Positions 1 to 8,244 of a stretch of 64,000 bases of DNA are shown in pieces (within the stretch, counting starts at the first letter, position 1; the number at the start of each line of letters is the position of its first letter). Where the stretch lies: positions 1,612,001 to 1,676,000 of the forward strand of contig NZ_CP011390.1 of NCBI RefSeq assembly GCF_001644645.1, given 5' to 3'. The notes below the pieces were generated by a model. That model made no database searches. It worked only from the letters and a program-made list of their open reading frames with translations, and was not told where the DNA came from. The position numbers were made by a program, and so were the translations under genes. The DNA comes from Flavisolibacter tropicus (GTDB lineage: Bacteria; Bacteroidota; Bacteroidia; Chitinophagales; Chitinophagaceae).

Positions 1-2
1 TT

Positions 3-2375
3 GTGGAAATGCTTGGCACTGTTCAAGACATCACAGAGCGACAAGAGTTGCTAAATCATCTAAAGAGAAACGAATCCTTGTACCGCCAGGCAGAAGAGCT
101 GGCCAATTTAGGTAACTGGATTTGGGACCTAAAGAACAACACCGTTGAATGGACCGACCAGCTCTATAAAATTTACGGTCTGGAACCTCAATCCGAGAAA
201 ATAACCATTGACCGATTCTTATCACTTGTACACCCTGATGATCGGCCTTACATAAGGGAATCGATAACGGAAAACATGAAGTTGGATTATGTAGATCGCA
301 ACTTCAGAATTATTACTCCACAAGGGATAATAAAGACCTTACGATCTATAGCTCAAACCCAACGTAACGGTAATGGACAATTGCTGAACATCTTTGGTAC
401 AGAACAGGATATCACAGAACAGCAAAGCCTTATAGAGCAATTGCGGCAAAGTGAAAGCCTATATAAACAAGCACAGGCCTTAGCCCGTATAGGCAACTGG
501 AGCATAGACTTAACTAACAACGAAGTTAAATGGTCAGAAGAATTATACAACATTTATGAACTCGATAAAGGTCAGGAACTGTCGGTTGAAAAATGGTTTG
601 ACTATTTGCATCCTGAAGACAAAGAGTCTGTTTCCCACTATTGGCAGGAATGCTTAGCACAAAAGCATCCTTATGACAAAGTGCATCGGGTAATTTTACC
701 TAGTGGAAAAGTAAAAACATTGCACCGAAAGGGTGAGTTTGTTTTTGACAGCAATGGAACAGCCATTAAGTTGATTGGTACTACTCAAGATATTACTGAC
801 CAGTTCCTAATTCAGCAAGAGTTAAAAGAGAAACAAACCTTTATTCAAAAAATCACGGATGCCACACCAGCCCTTATTACATCGTACAATGTAGCTACTG
901 ACCAATACGAGTTTGTTAATGAAGGCTTATACAAATTATTAGGTTACGACCCCAAAGAGGCCATTGGCCAAGGCTCCATTTTCTTTACCCAACTTATTCA
1001 TCCAGATGATGCGTTGGAGTTAATACAGAAAACAATGGCTGCTTTGGAGGATGCCAACCGGCATCCAGATGACAATCAAATAGCTGAATACGCCTATCGG
1101 ATACGTCATAAAAATGGCCAGTACCGCTGGATTAATACGTACGCCACCGTATTTGACCGAAACAGTAATGGACAAGTAGAAAGAATATTACGCATATCGC
1201 TGGATATAACGGAACATGCTATTGCCAGGGAAAAGATTGAAGAACAAGAGCTCTTTATTAAACAGGTAGCCGATGCTTCTCCTACCATTCTTTACTTATT
1301 TGACACCACTACCAACACATTTTCCTACATAAACCATGAGGTTTATTATGTGCTGGGCTTTACACCAGAAGAGATATTAGAAATGGGCGCTGAAGCCATA
1401 ACAGCCCTTTACCACCCGGAAGATCTACACCTGTTACCAGAACGCAGGCAGTCAGAAAAGAAATTTCAGCATACAAATTCAATGATGCAGTATGAGTGCC
1501 GCTTGAGAAGTAAAACAGGCGAATGGTGCTGGATGGTAGTAAGGGAAGTGGTCTTTAAGCGTAATGATGCCAATCGGCCGGTTCAAGTACTAGGGGCAGC
1601 ACTGGACATTTCGAAACGAAAGGAAATGGAGCGCTCATTATTGCAAAATACCTATCAACTGCAGCAATCCAATGCAAGCCTGGAAGAGTTTGCCTATGTT
1701 GCCAGTCATGACTTGAAAGAGCCCCTGCGCAAGATCTCCACCTTTGGAGATCGCTTGGTTAATACACAACAGGACCGACTAAGCGATGATGGGAAAATCT
1801 ATCTTAAAAAGATCATAGATGCCTCGCAGCGTATGCAAACCATGATCAATGATTTGCTCTCGATCTCCATGATCACAGGCAATCATTCCTTCCAGCCTTA
1901 TAGTCTGCAAGCTATTGTAGAAGAAGTAAAACAGACGCTGGAATATAAGGTTGAAAAGGAAAATGCCATTATAGATGCAACCGGCTTACCTGAAGCCAAT
2001 ATTATACCATCACAGTTTCGCCAGCTTTTCCAAAATCTATTGAGCAATTCCTTAAAGTTTACACGAGAAGGTGTGCAACCTCATATACAAATTACCTGGG
2101 CCTATATCAGGCCGGAAGAGCTCAACCACATCCAAATCAACAAGGCCAATCAATATTTAAAACTGGAGTTTTCCGACAATGGAATTGGCTTTGAAGATGA
2201 ATATGCCGGAAAGATTTTTCAGATCTTCCAACGCCTACATGGAAGAAGTGAGTATGAAGGCACAGGTATAGGATTAGCTATTTGTAAAAAGATTGTTGAA
2301 CACCATGGAGGAGCTATCTATGCGCACGGTCATCCTGATCATGGCGCCGTATTTACCATTCTATTACCAGCTTAA
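3..2375 (+). CDS. Multi-PAS sensor histidine kinase, 5' end outside the window
   Basis: The visible protein begins in the tail of one PAS/PAC unit (LGTVQDITERQ). Four further PAS/PAC units follow, at about residues 25-145, 150-270, 280-410 and 415-545; most end in a variant of G-T-x-Q-D-I-T. A phosphoacceptor domain follows with the H-box FAYVASHDLKEPLRKI (His569), then an HATPase domain with N-box QNLLSNSLKF near 677, G1 box DNGIGF at 725 and G2 box GTGIGLAI at 753. No membrane segment is visible, so this part looks cytosolic and should sense a small ligand or redox signal through PAS. The GTG at base 3 is probably not the true start, because it falls inside a domain. There is no receiver domain and no adjacent response regulator, so the partner is unknown. 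Kinase identity is secure; the signal is not known. Confidence 0.93.
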   Translation: MEMLGTVQDITERQELLNHLKRNESLYRQAEELANLGNWIWDLKNNTVEWTDQLYKIYGLEPQSEKITIDRFLSLVHPDDRPYIRESITENMKLDYVDRNFRIITPQGIIKTLRSIAQTQRNGNGQLLNIFGTEQDITEQQSLIEQLRQSESLYKQAQALARIGNWSIDLTNNEVKWSEELYNIYELDKGQELSVEKWFDYLHPEDKESVSHYWQECLAQKHPYDKVHRVILPSGKVKTLHRKGEFVFDSNGTAIKLIGTTQDITDQFLIQQELKEKQTFIQKITDATPALITSYNVATDQYEFVNEGLYKLLGYDPKEAIGQGSIFFTQLIHPDDALELIQKTMAALEDANRHPDDNQIAEYAYRIRHKNGQYRWINTYATVFDRNSNGQVERILRISLDITEHAIAREKIEEQELFIKQVADASPTILYLFDTTTNTFSYINHEVYYVLGFTPEEILEMGAEAITALYHPEDLHLLPERRQSEKKFQHTNSMMQYECRLRSKTGEWCWMVVREVVFKRNDANRPVQVLGAALDISKRKEMERSLLQNTYQLQQSNASLEEFAYVASHDLKEPLRKISTFGDRLVNTQQDRLSDDGKIYLKKIIDASQRMQTMINDLLSISMITGNHSFQPYSLQAIVEEVKQTLEYKVEKENAIIDATGLPEANIIPSQFRQLFQNLLSNSLKFTREGVQPHIQITWAYIRPEELNHIQINKANQYLKLEFSDNGIGFEDEYAGKIFQIFQRLHGRSEYEGTGIGLAICKKIVEHHGGAIYAHGHPDHGAVFTILLPA

Positions 2376-2471
2376 CTACAAAAGGATAGCGTATTGCGTT
2401 TTAGGTAAACCAGCTTCTTCCATTATACAGTTTGTATAGGAAAATGGCACTATTATTTTATAGGGCTTTGT

Positions 2472-3236
2472 ATGCAAGACATGCAATGGCATATTGGATG
2501 TTCGGGATTCTACTACAAGGAGTGGAAAGAGATTTTTTATCCCAAAGGCTGGCCCCAAAAGAAATGGTTTGAATATTATTGCCAGCACTTTACTACTATA
2601 GAAATCAACAACAGCTTTTACCGGTTTCCAGAACACAAAAACTTGCAAAGCTGGTATAACCGTTCGCCAGACAATTTTATCTTTGCTGTAAAGGCCACGC
2701 GCACCATCACACATGTAAAGCCATTTATTGATACTGATATTTTAGTGGAAGACTTTTATCATGTTGTAAAAGAAGGGCTAGGTAACAAACTAGGACCTGT
2801 TCTTTTTCAGCTACCACCCCATTTAGCATATAGTGAAGATACATTGCAAAGGATACTATCTCAGCTAAACCCTTCCTATTTGAACGTAATTGAATTTAGG
2901 CATAAAAGCTGGTGGCGGGAAGACGTGTATGCTCAATTGAAACAGAAGAGAATTGTCTTTAGCGGTATCTCCTACCCTAGCTTACCCGATGATGTGATCA
3001 GCAATGGAAGTACTGTTTATTACCGTTTTCACGGGCTGCCTAAGCTTTATTTTTCAGATTATGATCCAGCCTTTCTACGCCAGATCGTTTTGCTAATCAA
3101 AGAAGATCCTACTATTAAACAAGCCTATTTATATTTCAACAATACGGCAGCTGCAGCCGCTTTAAGCAACGCGAAATATGTTCAGGAGTTTATACAAGGT
3201 AACACTGAGCAATACTATCAATCACCATTACACTAA
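2472..3236 (+). CDS. DUF72 (YecE-like) family protein
   Basis: A 254-residue protein with the DUF72 signature at both ends: IGCSGFYYKEWKEIFYPKG near the start, a central NSFYRFP and FAVKA segment, LFQLPP at about 112, and VYYRFHG plus YLYFNNT near the C-terminus. The family forms a TIM-barrel-like fold of unknown biochemical role. It is probably cytosolic, since no signal peptide is seen. A second ATG three codons downstream (base 2481) could be the real start. The gene follows the histidine kinase by about 100 bases and ends at a strong bidirectional terminator, so it may be a single-gene unit. Family assignment is firm; function is unknown. Confidence 0.85.
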   Translation: MQDMQWHIGCSGFYYKEWKEIFYPKGWPQKKWFEYYCQHFTTIEINNSFYRFPEHKNLQSWYNRSPDNFIFAVKATRTITHVKPFIDTDILVEDFYHVVKEGLGNKLGPVLFQLPPHLAYSEDTLQRILSQLNPSYLNVIEFRHKSWWREDVYAQLKQKRIVFSGISYPSLPDDVISNGSTVYYRFHGLPKLYFSDYDPAFLRQIVLLIKEDPTIKQAYLYFNNTAAAAALSNAKYVQEFIQGNTEQYYQSPLH

Positions 3237-3245
3237 ATAATAGAC

Positions 3246-3290
3246 AAAACTACAGAGCCCATAGCGGAGTGCTATGGGCTCTGTAGTTTT
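3246..3290. terminator. Bidirectional terminator between convergent genes
   Basis: A perfect 19-base inverted repeat (3246-3264 and 3272-3290) with a 7-base loop. The stem begins AAAAC and ends GTTTT, so it supplies a U-tract on either strand. It lies between the DUF72 gene (+) and the phosphatase gene (-). Confidence 0.9.
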
Positions 3291-3304
3291 AATTCAATAA
3301 TTAC

Positions 3305-4936
3305 TTATTTACTCACTTCTTCTATCACCTCACCTATTGTAGCATTGGGCGTTTGAATCCTCAATAAGGCAGCAACTGTAGGTGCAATATCTGTCATATA
3401 CACTTTCCGATTCAGCTTACCCGGTTTGATATTCCATCCAAACCACAACAAAGGAATGTGTGCGTCATACGGCGACCACACACCATGGGTAGTACCTTTT
3501 GTAGACCAGCTATCATACCATTGAGGCTTGAATACAAATTGTATTTCGCCACTCAGTTTCTGGTTATAGCCGTTAGCCACCATCATTTTTAGTGGCCCAG
3601 GAAGCATTAAGTCATTTAATTGGTTAATCTCAAATGCTTTTGCGATTCCAGGATATTTTAATAATTCCTGTATGATAAACTGGTTAATTGCCGCTCTATT
3701 CAATTTAGAAGAGGCAATTATTTCATCATTTAAGTAGATCTGATAGTTAATAACCTGTGCAATGATCTGCTTTACGCCAAAGGCGGATTCTAATAAAACA
3801 TCCAGGTTCTTTTTGATATCCGCATCATCCAGAACACCAGCCGGGAGTTTATGTTCTTTAGAAAACTCTACGTTATGGGCAGCACCATGATCGGCAGTCA
3901 AGAACAGTAAATAGTTACCTTTTCCAACTTTGCTATCCAAGTACTTTAAAAAGTCGCCCAGCTCTCTGTCAAACCGCAAATAACAATCTTCTGCTTCAAT
4001 AGAGTTAGGCCCAAAGGCATGTCCTATATAGTCAGTGGAAGAAAAACTTATCGTTAAGAAATCGGTAAGTCCGCTCTTGCCTAGTTGCTCGGCTTCTACT
4101 GCAGCCTTAGCCATTTCAAAGGTTAGCGTATTACCATAAGGCGTACTGCGGAAACTCTCATATTTATTTTTGGTTATAGCATCAGTATTGTGGTCAAAAG
4201 TATTGTCTTCCCCAGGTATCGGGTTTTCATAACTTTTATTGTCTTCCGTACTCTGAACATAAGTATTAATCGGGTAAAGCGTTTTCCAACCTTGCTTTAG
4301 ATAGGTATCAGGTAAATGCTTAGCATTAAAATTTTGTACCCATTGAGGCAAACTGTTCATATAAAACGTACTACTAATAAACTGCCCATTGGCGTTATCA
4401 AACCAGTAAGCGCCATTAGCGGTATGCCCACCCGGCAAAATAGCACCTCTATCTTTTAGAGCGATGGCAATGGTCTTATTCCGGAAATTGGTCGCTAGTC
4501 TTAATTCATCTGTAATGGTATTAGCCCAAAGGTTTTTGGGAGACATCTTTCCGGCAGAAGATGTGCTACCTACCGTTTGTACGCTATCATCTTCTGTACA
4601 ATAAACATTACGCTTAAGCGCTTTATTGTACCAGGAGTTACCCATGATACCATGAAATGAAGGCACACTACCTGTATATACGCAAGTATGGCCGGCAGCC
4701 GTATAAGTAGGCGTATAAGGTATAAACGTATTTTCACAACTAAAGCCCTCTCTAAGGAGGCGCTTAAAACCATCTGTACCGTACCGCTCTGAATAACGGT
4801 ATAAATAATCCCATCGCATTTGGTCCACCACAACACCAACAACTAGCTTAGGCTTATTTTCATTGTTGATCTTAGCAGGTTGAGCAAAAACTGTTAGAGA
4901 AACGATAGTTAAAAGAAGCGTCAAACGACTTTTCAT
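3305..4936 (-). CDS. pafA: PafA-type alkaline phosphatase, periplasmic
   Basis: With the ATG at 4936 the protein is 543 residues and starts with a clear signal peptide (MKSRLTLLLTIVSLTVFAQ). The frame is open for 44 more codons upstream, but these look non-coding. The active-site residues known for Elizabethkingia PafA (about 546 residues) appear at nearly the same numbers: Asp38 (VVVDQMRWD), the Thr79 nucleophile (PTYTAAGHT), Asn100 (GIMGNSW), Lys161 and Arg163 (ALKDRG). The later metal ligands are in STDYIGHAFGP, TADHGAAH and THGVWSPYDAHIPL. The family hydrolyses phosphate monoesters with two zinc ions and is known for phosphate-insensitive expression. This would release phosphate from organic monoesters in the periplasm. 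Substrate range is inferred from family. Confidence 0.9.
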   Translation of the reverse strand: MKSRLTLLLTIVSLTVFAQPAKINNENKPKLVVGVVVDQMRWDYLYRYSERYGTDGFKRLLREGFSCENTFIPYTPTYTAAGHTCVYTGSVPSFHGIMGNSWYNKALKRNVYCTEDDSVQTVGSTSSAGKMSPKNLWANTITDELRLATNFRNKTIAIALKDRGAILPGGHTANGAYWFDNANGQFISSTFYMNSLPQWVQNFNAKHLPDTYLKQGWKTLYPINTYVQSTEDNKSYENPIPGEDNTFDHNTDAITKNKYESFRSTPYGNTLTFEMAKAAVEAEQLGKSGLTDFLTISFSSTDYIGHAFGPNSIEAEDCYLRFDRELGDFLKYLDSKVGKGNYLLFLTADHGAAHNVEFSKEHKLPAGVLDDADIKKNLDVLLESAFGVKQIIAQVINYQIYLNDEIIASSKLNRAAINQFIIQELLKYPGIAKAFEINQLNDLMLPGPLKMMVANGYNQKLSGEIQFVFKPQWYDSWSTKGTTHGVWSPYDAHIPLLWFGWNIKPGKLNRKVYMTDIAPTVAALLRIQTPNATIGEVIEEVSK

Positions 4937-5092
4937 TGATAACAGATTAGGGCGCAAAATTAGCATTTGCCTATTACTCAACAGTATTATAAATGTATTA
5001 ATTCGACAGTTGATCCATAAACTCCGCCCTTTGATCCACAATTTGAGCCTGTCGAGCAACGGATTCAATACATTTATAAAAACTGACTATTA

Positions 5093-5902
5093 ATGAGAAC
5101 GCTGCTATTTTTATCTTTTGTCGCCTTTTATTCAACGGTAAAGGCTCAGCAGGTTGCTGAAGTAATCAACGCTGAAAACAGCTTTGCCGGCTATGCGAAA
5201 GCGTATAATACAAAAGATGCCTTTTTAAACTTTTGCGACAGTAATGCTGTTGTTTTTAATCAAGGAAACGCAATAAATGCAAAAAAGGCTTTTAGCAGGT
5301 TAAAACCATCCTCTGACAAATTATTGTGGCAACCAGCATTTGCTGGTATTGCAGCCTCTGGAGATCTGGGCTTTTCCACGGGACCATATGAAAAACGCCC
5401 ATCTTTAACAGATACTATCACGTATGGTGGTGCCTTTTCTACTATTTGGCGTAAAACAGAAGATGGCCAATGGAAGTTTTTGGTGGACATGGGCGTGACG
5501 TTGGGAAATGCGCCCATGGCGGTCCAGCAAGTAAAAAAGGCATCTGTAGGTAAAAAAACCAGCCTTAAAGAAATAGAAAATGTTAAAAACCTAGACCTTC
5601 AGTTCATTTCCGCATACAAGGAAAACGCTGAAAAAGCATATACCACCCATTTACACAAAGAAGCCTGCCTAAACCTCAAAAATGCCATTTTATTACTAGG
5701 GGAAAGCCAGTGGTCTAAAGTAATAAATAGCATTCCTACCGGCTTAGAAATGGCTCCAATGGAAGCTGGCATCTCTAAAGCGGGCGATCTGGCGTATGTA
5801 TATGGTCTTGTTACATTTGAAGGCAAAAAAGAAAACTATCTCCGTGTCTGGCAAAACACCGCGAAAGGCTGGAAAATCATATTACAAACATTAAGCTGGT
5901 AA
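5093..5902 (+). CDS. Exported protein with two NTF2/SnoaL-like (DUF4440-type) halves
   Basis: A 269-residue protein with a signal peptide (MRTLLFLSFVAFYSTVKAQ). Residues 25-135 resemble a DUF4440/SnoaL-like domain (FAGYAKAYNTKDAFLNF, then GPYEKRP and TIWRKTEDGQWKFLVDMG). Residues 165-269 repeat the pattern (ISAYKENAEKAYTTHL, then YVYGLVTFEGKKENYLRVW and GWKIILQ). These folds often bind small molecules or act as accessory domains, and no catalytic residue can be named. It is divergent from the phosphatase gene with a 156-base gap, so the two could share a control region. Fold assignment is moderate; role is unknown. Confidence 0.6.
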   Translation: MRTLLFLSFVAFYSTVKAQQVAEVINAENSFAGYAKAYNTKDAFLNFCDSNAVVFNQGNAINAKKAFSRLKPSSDKLLWQPAFAGIAASGDLGFSTGPYEKRPSLTDTITYGGAFSTIWRKTEDGQWKFLVDMGVTLGNAPMAVQQVKKASVGKKTSLKEIENVKNLDLQFISAYKENAEKAYTTHLHKEACLNLKNAILLLGESQWSKVINSIPTGLEMAPMEAGISKAGDLAYVYGLVTFEGKKENYLRVWQNTAKGWKIILQTLSW

Positions 5903-5936
5903 TCAGCCAATAATACCATTCAACTAATCATTTTAT

Positions 5937-6010
5937 TACCTTTGCGCGGCAGCAATGAGTTTTAAGGCTCCCTATTAAGCCAATTCATTACTGCCTGCGC
6001 TTTTTTATTT
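5937..6010 (+). ncRNA. Promoter-like box directly followed by a terminator hairpin (candidate small RNA or plain terminator)
   Basis: TACCTTTG at 5937-5944 matches the TAnnTTTG box. It runs straight into an imperfect hairpin at 5944-6000: outer arms GCGC and GCGC, then GGCAG with CTGCC, AATGA with TCATT, and inner GGCT with AGCC. Six T, an A and four T follow. At minimum it terminates the upstream gene. If the box is used, it would produce a hairpin RNA of about 50-60 bases. No TTG element is visible upstream of the box, so the simple terminator reading is more likely. Confidence 0.4.
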
Positions 6011-6074
6011 TACTATAGAAACACTAGAAAACCTTTATAATTAATCGTAAACCATCAATAATAAATTTGCAATT

Positions 6075-7334
6075 ATGGCAGATATTTTTGAGCGCCTTAT
6101 GAAAAACTATGGTCCGTTAGGACAGCATCGTGAAAGAGCACATGGTTATTTTGCCTTTCCTAAACTGGAAGGTGATATCAGCAGCCGCATGAAATTTCGT
6201 GGCAAAGAGGTAATTGTTTGGAGTTTGAACAACTACCTGGGCTTAGCTAACCATCCGGAAATCCGTAAGGCTGATGCAGATGCCTCAGCTGAATTTGGTT
6301 TAGCTTACCCAATGGGTGCACGTATGATGAGCGGTAACTCTAATCATCATGAACAACTAGAGAGTGAATTAGCAGAGTTTGTTGGCAAAGAAGATGCGGC
6401 CTTACTGAACTATGGTTACCAGGGTATGGTTAGTATCATAGATGTATTGTGCAGCCGCCATGATGTGATTGTTTACGACGCAGAAAGCCATGCTTGTATT
6501 ATAGATGGCTTGCGCTTACATCCGGGTCACCGTTATGTATTTAAGCATAACGACATGGAAGATTTTGACAAACAAATGCAACGCGCTTCTGCTTTAGTTC
6601 AAAAGCAAGGTACAGGTGGCATCCTTGTAATTACGGAAGGTGTGTTTGGTATGGCTGGTGATCAAGGCAAGCTGAAAGAAATTGTTGAATTAAAAGATAA
6701 ATATGAGTTCCGTCTTTTAGTAGACGATGCGCATGGATTTGGAACACTCGGTGAAACAGGCGCTGGCGCAGGTGAAGCTCAAGGTATTCAAGATGGTATA
6801 GATCTTTACTTCTCTACATTCGCCAAATCAATGGCCTCTATCGGTGCGTTTGTAGCTGGTGATAAAGCGATCATCGATTATATCCGTTATAATATTCGTA
6901 GCCAGATCTTTGCAAAGAGCCTTCCAATGCCAATTGTAATTGGAAACCTGAAGCGCTTAGAGATGTTGCGTACAATGCCTGAACTCCGCCAGAAACTTTG
7001 GGAAAATGCATTAAAACTGCAAGCTGGTCTAAAAGAGTTAGGCTTTGATATTGGCAATACAGATACAATGGTAACGCCTGTTTATATGAAGGGCGGTGTA
7101 GAAGAGGCTACCTCTATGACCATGGATCTGCGTGAAAACTATAGTGTTTTCGCCTCTGTAGTTGTATATCCAGTGATTCCAAAAGGTCACATCATTTTCC
7201 GTTTGATTCCAACTGCGACTCACACAGATGAAGATATCCAGGCTACTTTAACAGCATTCGCTGAAACAAAGAAGAAGCTAGATCAAGGAGCTTACAAATC
7301 AGAAGCTATTCCTGATATGGCTGAACAACGCTAG
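6075..7334 (+). CDS. PLP-dependent alpha-oxoamine synthase family acyltransferase
   Basis: A 419-residue member of the family that includes AONS (BioF), KBL, serine palmitoyltransferase and cysteate acyltransferase. These join an amino acid to an acyl thioester with loss of CO2. Visible marks are the PLP-stacking His139 (DAESHACIIDG), Asp218 and His220 (VDDAHGFGTLG), and the Schiff-base Lys251 (FSTFAKSMASIGAFVAGD). The body is diverged from the Bacteroides and Sphingobacterium serine palmitoyltransferases that I recall, so substrate is left open. A sphingolipid- or sulfonolipid-type head group reaction is possible because Bacteroidota make both. The gene stands alone with no biotin or threonine-catabolism neighbour. 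TAAATTTG at 6062-6069 sits just six bases before the ATG, so transcripts may be nearly leaderless. Confidence 0.85.
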   Translation: MADIFERLMKNYGPLGQHRERAHGYFAFPKLEGDISSRMKFRGKEVIVWSLNNYLGLANHPEIRKADADASAEFGLAYPMGARMMSGNSNHHEQLESELAEFVGKEDAALLNYGYQGMVSIIDVLCSRHDVIVYDAESHACIIDGLRLHPGHRYVFKHNDMEDFDKQMQRASALVQKQGTGGILVITEGVFGMAGDQGKLKEIVELKDKYEFRLLVDDAHGFGTLGETGAGAGEAQGIQDGIDLYFSTFAKSMASIGAFVAGDKAIIDYIRYNIRSQIFAKSLPMPIVIGNLKRLEMLRTMPELRQKLWENALKLQAGLKELGFDIGNTDTMVTPVYMKGGVEEATSMTMDLRENYSVFASVVVYPVIPKGHIIFRLIPTATHTDEDIQATLTAFAETKKKLDQGAYKSEAIPDMAEQR

Positions 7335-7354
7335 AATTTTGAAGTATCCATAAT

Positions 7355-7387
7355 AAAAAAGCACTGCCCTTAAGCAGTGCTTTTTTA
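7355..7387 (+). terminator. Rho-independent terminator after the oxoamine synthase gene
   Basis: GCACTGC (7361-7367) pairs with GCAGTGC (7374-7380). The stem is flanked by an A-run upstream and six T downstream. Confidence 0.9.
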
Positions 7388-7557
7388 TTATTTCAGTATC
7401 CGTTCCATGTAAGAAAGTGCAGGCCTGTAGTACATCTTAACGACCAATGTTCCAACTTCATCTATTCAAAAAAAACGTACTACAAGTCACGTAAGCCTTC
7501 TGGCAATTCATACAATACACAGTTTCTACTGCAAGTACGATCAACCAGTTTTGTTAC

Positions 7558-8106
7558 ATGTTTACCCATCGCCCTATATTGGAAACAGACCGGCTCCGCA
7601 TTGTGCCATTAACTCACAATCAGTTAATTAATTACTTACAAGCAGATGGCTCATTGGAAGAAGAATTGGAGGTAGAACCATTAAAAAGAAAAATCAGTCT
7701 AGAGCTGATAGAGGCTTTTGAAAAGGTCATATTGCCTGCGGTTGGAAATCCAACCTGCAATTATCTCTTTTCTACTTTATGGACAGTAATTGATAAAGAG
7801 AGAAAGGCTATGGTTGGCGATATTTGTTTTAAGGGTGATGCTAACCCAGATGGCGAAGTGGAAATTGGATACGGCACATATCCACAATTTCAAAAACAAG
7901 GCTATATGACAGAAGCTGTGGGAACTCTCTGTCAATGGGCATTTGACCAAACAAGAGTGGCATGCGTATTAGCCAATACCCACTCCACCAACATAGCATC
8001 TCAAAGGATCTTACTCAAAAACGGTTTTAAACCCTTTTTTGAGACACCAAATAAAGTCTATTGGCGCTTGCAAAAAGTAGAAGGATTAGCAGTAGAAAGA
8101 GCTTAA
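7558..8106 (+). CDS. GNAT family N-acetyltransferase (RimJ/RimL-like)
   Basis: A 182-residue protein with the RimJ/RimL opening LETDRLRIVPLT and the acetyl-CoA binding motif A region EIGYGTYPQFQKQGYMTEAV. The usual C-terminal pattern follows (ANTHSTNIASQRILLKNGF). It should transfer an acetyl group to an amine; the acceptor cannot be told from sequence. It is a lone gene after a terminator, 223 bases from its upstream neighbour, and is probably cytosolic. Family call is strong. Confidence 0.88.
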   Translation: MFTHRPILETDRLRIVPLTHNQLINYLQADGSLEEELEVEPLKRKISLELIEAFEKVILPAVGNPTCNYLFSTLWTVIDKERKAMVGDICFKGDANPDGEVEIGYGTYPQFQKQGYMTEAVGTLCQWAFDQTRVACVLANTHSTNIASQRILLKNGFKPFFETPNKVYWRLQKVEGLAVERA

Positions 8107-8244
8107 CACCTACTCTATTCACTATTTAAAGAAATTTATAACATAACCTTGATTAACATTTTCTAAAAATTTATTCAGGAACGCTTTTAATCCAATCTGC
8201 ATTCGCTCACAATCAAGTACATTTAGGACTTAAATTTTTCGTTC

